Below are positions 13,411 through 15,586 of a stretch of DNA of 15,586 nt, piece after piece. The DNA is taken from the NCBI GenBank assembly GCA_029260415.1, contig JAJDDH010000352.1:1-15586 (forward strand). Reading direction: 5' to 3'. Made by a program: the position numbers and the translations under genes. Below the pieces are notes generated by a model. The model had not been told where the DNA came from and did no database searches. It worked only from the letters and a program-made list of their open reading frames with translations. Every line of letters starts with the position of its first letter. Positions within the stretch are counted from its first letter, which is position 1. Source of the stretch: Phycisphaerales bacterium (lineage in GTDB: Bacteria; Planctomycetota; Phycisphaerae; Phycisphaerales; UBA1924).

Positions 13411-14916
13411 ATGAGCGATTCGACCCCCACCAACGAGCACGCCCCCCAACAGCAGGGGGCGTCGGCCTTCCAGGTCCCCAGCGGCGCGTTCACGCCCCCA
13501 TCGGCGTCGAACGCGGGCACGGGCCTGCCGTTCAACTTCCCGAGCGGTCAGGGCGCGATCGAGGACGTGTTCCTGACGCCTCGCGTGATCGACCAGAGCG
13601 CGTTCACACGCTACTCCGAAACACTCAAGGAACTCATCCGCGAGGCGTCGGGCTCGGGCGAGACCCTGCAGACCAACGCCCGCAGCGCGCACGCGCTGGT
13701 CGAGGAATCAAACGCGGCGGGGATGCACCTGCGGACGAAGATCGAGGCGGGCGCCAAGCTCGTCAAGATGTTCGACGAGCGCATCACACGCAGCGAGAAT
13801 CTCCTCGACGAGGCGACCAAGCGCACCGAGCAGATCCGCTCGCTCGACGAGGGCATCGACACGCGCGTGACCGAACGCCTCGAGGCGCTCGAGCAGCGCC
13901 TGGGCTCCGTGTTCGATCAGTTCGAGTCCAAGGCGACGCAGACCGAGCAGCGCCTGGTCACGGCAGAGCAGACGGCGCTGCGCCACGCGCAGAAGCTCGA
14001 GGAGATGACGGGGCAGCTCGAGTCCCGCATCAACGACATCGAGCAGCGGGCGACGAACATCATCGAACGCGCCGAGCGCGCCGGCGCGCAGGCGCAGGGG
14101 AAGGCCGAGGCGATCACCGCGGGGCTCGAGTCCCGCGCGTCGGAGCTGGCGCGCACGGGCGAGCCGCTCGAGCGGCTGTGCCGGCGCACGCTCACGGCGC
14201 TGGGCCTGGACCCGGACGGGCACGGCGAGGGCGATGAGCAGGCGGTGCACGCGCTGCTGACGACCTCGGGCAAGGCCCGCGAGGAGGCCAGCGAGGCGAT
14301 GGAGCGTCTGGGCGAGATCAAGGGCCAGGCGGACGAGGCGCGGCAGCTGCTGGGCAACTCGATCATCGAGGCTTCAGAACGCATCGACACGCTGAGCGAG
14401 AAGGCGACGCAGGCCCGCACGCAGGCGGGCGAGGGGCTCGAGCTGCTGCGTTCGGCCAAGCCCGAGATCGAGGAGACGGTCCGCGTCTCCAAGTCGCAGA
14501 TCGAGGCGCTCCGCAACGAGCAGCAGACCATCGAGCAGGCGTTGAGCGACACCGGGCGCCTGGCGCAGGAGACGACGGCGACCCTGACGCAGCAGAAGCA
14601 GGAGCTCGGGGCGTTGCTCGACGCGTCGGTGCAGCGTCTGGGGAGCCGGGTCGAGGAGGCCGGGGCGTGGCTGGGCGGGCTCATCACGCGTGCCGCGCAG
14701 ACCGGGCAGGCGCTCGAGCGACTGAGCCAGAGCTGCAACGTCAATGCGGACGCGGCGCCCGAGGCGGAGAACATCGTGCACTCGCCCGAGTCATCGGAGC
14801 CCGACGCGAGCAGGCCCGAGGCGTCGCCGACGCCGACGATCCCGGGCGCCCCGAGCTGGGCGCCCTCGTCCGATGGCAGCAAGACGCAGACGCCCTCGGC
14901 CTGGTCCCGCCCGTAG
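13411..14916 (+). CDS. Long soluble coiled-coil protein of unknown function
   Basis: 501 residues, family not recognised. Start at the ATG at 13411, with GGAGAG 3 nt upstream; an open frame from 13318 adds Arg-rich residues with no support. Residues 1-58 are Pro/Ser/Gln-rich and probably disordered. About 60-460 is nearly all helical and rich in Glu, Gln, Arg and Ala, with repeated amphipathic segments (RVTERLEALEQRLGSVFDQF, ESRINDIEQRATNIIERAER, TLSEKATQARTQAGEGLELL). A short interruption lies near 250-280 (EPLERLCRRTLTALGLDPDG). The last 45 residues are Pro/Ser-rich. There is no signal peptide or membrane segment, so it is likely cytoplasmic, possibly a filament, scaffold or chromosome-associated protein; these roles are guesses. 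A strong terminator follows. Confidence 0.82.
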   Translation: MSDSTPTNEHAPQQQGASAFQVPSGAFTPPSASNAGTGLPFNFPSGQGAIEDVFLTPRVIDQSAFTRYSETLKELIREASGSGETLQTNARSAHALVEESNAAGMHLRTKIEAGAKLVKMFDERITRSENLLDEATKRTEQIRSLDEGIDTRVTERLEALEQRLGSVFDQFESKATQTEQRLVTAEQTALRHAQKLEEMTGQLESRINDIEQRATNIIERAERAGAQAQGKAEAITAGLESRASELARTGEPLERLCRRTLTALGLDPDGHGEGDEQAVHALLTTSGKAREEASEAMERLGEIKGQADEARQLLGNSIIEASERIDTLSEKATQARTQAGEGLELLRSAKPEIEETVRVSKSQIEALRNEQQTIEQALSDTGRLAQETTATLTQQKQELGALLDASVQRLGSRVEEAGAWLGGLITRAAQTGQALERLSQSCNVNADAAPEAENIVHSPESSEPDASRPEASPTPTIPGAPSWAPSSDGSKTQTPSAWSRP

Positions 14917-14943
14917 GGGGCGGGTTCGATCCAGAAACAAACA

Positions 14944-14980
14944 AGCCGCGGACGGTCGCCCGTCCGCGGCTGTGTTTTTT
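14944..14980. terminator. Bidirectional intrinsic terminator
   Basis: AGCCGCGGACGG (14944-14955), loop TCGC, CCGTCCGCGGCT (14960-14971): a perfect 12-bp stem, followed by TGTGTTTTTT on the plus strand. On the minus strand the stem is followed by TGTTTGTTTCTGG, also T-rich. It sits between the convergent coiled-coil and peroxidase genes and probably ends both. Confidence 0.9.
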
Positions 14981-14995
14981 GGTGGGCCGATCGCG

Positions 14996-15586
14996 TCAGG
15001 GGGCGGTGAAGTAGCGGTCGAACGCGGTCAGGTAGGCGAGCACGTCGCTGATGTTGTAGAGGCTGTCGGGCGCCAGGTCCGCGCGGGGGTTGTTCTGGCT
15101 GAAGGCGACCAGGAACTGGATGACGTCGTCGAAGGCGACCAGCGCGTCCTCGGTGAAGTCCGCGGAGACGAAGAAGACGTTGTCCTGGACGTACGCGATC
15201 GAGGTGTTGCGCCGGATGACGTCGGCCAGCGAGGTCGAGTTGACCGCGTTGATCTGCGACTGGTCGAGGTGGTTGAGGTAGAAGAAGCGGTCGCCGTCGC
15301 GGAGGCGTTTGAACTGATCGACGAAGACGGTGTGGAGGAGCTGGCCGACGCTCGAGCCCGGGACGTGGGGCTCGCAGAGGGCGCCGATCCAGAGGTCGAC
15401 GTCGTCGGGGCTGGCGTAGACGCTGGCCAGGCGGGCCTGGATGTCGGGGTCGGGGCTAATGTCGGCGAAGGTGTTGGCCGGGGCGAGCTTCATGGCCTTG
15501 CGCATGTTGTTGTAGCTGGGCAGGCCGTGGTCGCGCCCGCGCTGGAGGTTGAAGGCGCCCAGGTCGAAGCCGATGCCTCCGCCCCC
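14996..15586 (-). CDS. Animal-type haem peroxidase with GC-type dockerin-like tail (5' partial)
   Basis: 196 residues to the stop; the frame stays open to the window end, so the N-terminal part with the distal His is not visible. FNLQRGRDHGLPSYNNMRKA at the start of the visible part is the hallmark of the animal haem peroxidase superfamily (myeloperoxidase, peroxinectin). Also typical are SSVGQLLHTVFVDQFKRLRD, GDRFFYL, and LADVIRRNTSI. The last 60 residues depart from the enzyme and form two similar half-repeats: DFTEDALVAFDDVIQFLVAF and ADLAPDSLYNISDVLAYLTAF, each with the Asp-Val-(Ile/Leu)-x-(Phe/Tyr)-Leu-x-Ala-Phe pattern of the planctomycete GC-type dockerin. It is presumably an exported, surface-attached H2O2-dependent oxidase; substrate unknown. 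Transcription ends at the hairpin at 14944-14980. Confidence 0.92.
   Translation of the reverse strand, partial: GGGGIGFDLGAFNLQRGRDHGLPSYNNMRKAMKLAPANTFADISPDPDIQARLASVYASPDDVDLWIGALCEPHVPGSSVGQLLHTVFVDQFKRLRDGDRFFYLNHLDQSQINAVNSTSLADVIRRNTSIAYVQDNVFFVSADFTEDALVAFDDVIQFLVAFSQNNPRADLAPDSLYNISDVLAYLTAFDRYFTAP

Noticed and set aside
1..15586. CRISPR array, insertion sequence, phage genes or a defence island
   Set aside because: No regularly spaced repeats, terminal inverted repeats, transposase, integrase or helicase-type defence genes were seen. The methyltransferase fusion stands alone.

Overview
The window is high-GC bacterial DNA that fits a planctomycete, most likely class Phycisphaerae. 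This is inferred from the protein repertoire: three secreted proteins ending in a PEP-CTERM-like tail (Pro-Ala-Pro, short hydrophobic stretch, Arg cluster), a CRTAC1/VCBS-repeat protein and an animal-type haem peroxidase that both end in dockerin-like modules, and an rpmH with no rnpA beside it. No marker gene able to fix the taxonomy is present. No tRNA, rRNA, CRISPR array, transposase, integrase or phage gene was seen, and both window edges cut a gene.

Layout. 1-1132: 3' part of a secreted FG-GAP/VCBS + UnbV protein (+). 1133-2776: a single-chain fusion of a Vsr-type nuclease domain and a cytosine-C5 DNA methyltransferase (-); its stop codon abuts that of the previous gene. 2908-3594: tail-anchored coiled-coil protein (+). 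3666-5114: lipoprotein with an endonuclease/exonuclease/phosphatase domain (+). 5132-5863: rnc, RNase III (-). 6188-6328: rpmH (+) with its own terminator. 6329-6925: about 600 bp without a gene, containing short repeats and a strong hairpin. 6926-7540, 7860-8459 and 9561-10199: three related secreted PEP-CTERM-like proteins, each followed by a clear intrinsic terminator, with a lone nuoB (8551-9117, -) between the second and third. 13315 down to 10341 (-): a probable operon of an RluB-type pseudouridine synthase, a YihY/BrkB membrane protein (8-bp overlap) and a tandem ACT-domain protein. 13411-14916: long soluble coiled-coil protein (+). 14996-15586: 3' part of an animal-type haem peroxidase (-).

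How the genes fit together. Much of the window is core housekeeping (rnc, rpmH, nuoB, rluB, yihY, ACT) mixed with surface and exported proteins. The three PEP-CTERM-like proteins would need an exosortase-type sorting system encoded elsewhere. The strongest candidate for something unusual is the Vsr-methyltransferase fusion: it joins a cytosine methylase to the kind of nuclease that repairs T:G mismatches left by 5-methylcytosine deamination. Its nuclease half keeps the catalytic residues but lacks all four zinc ligands of E. coli Vsr, and no restriction enzyme is visible nearby. Other points of interest are an RNase III lacking a conserved metal-binding Asp, the Pro-Ala-Pro variant of the sorting tail, and the isolated nuoB. 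All family assignments come from motif recognition by eye; no searches were run.
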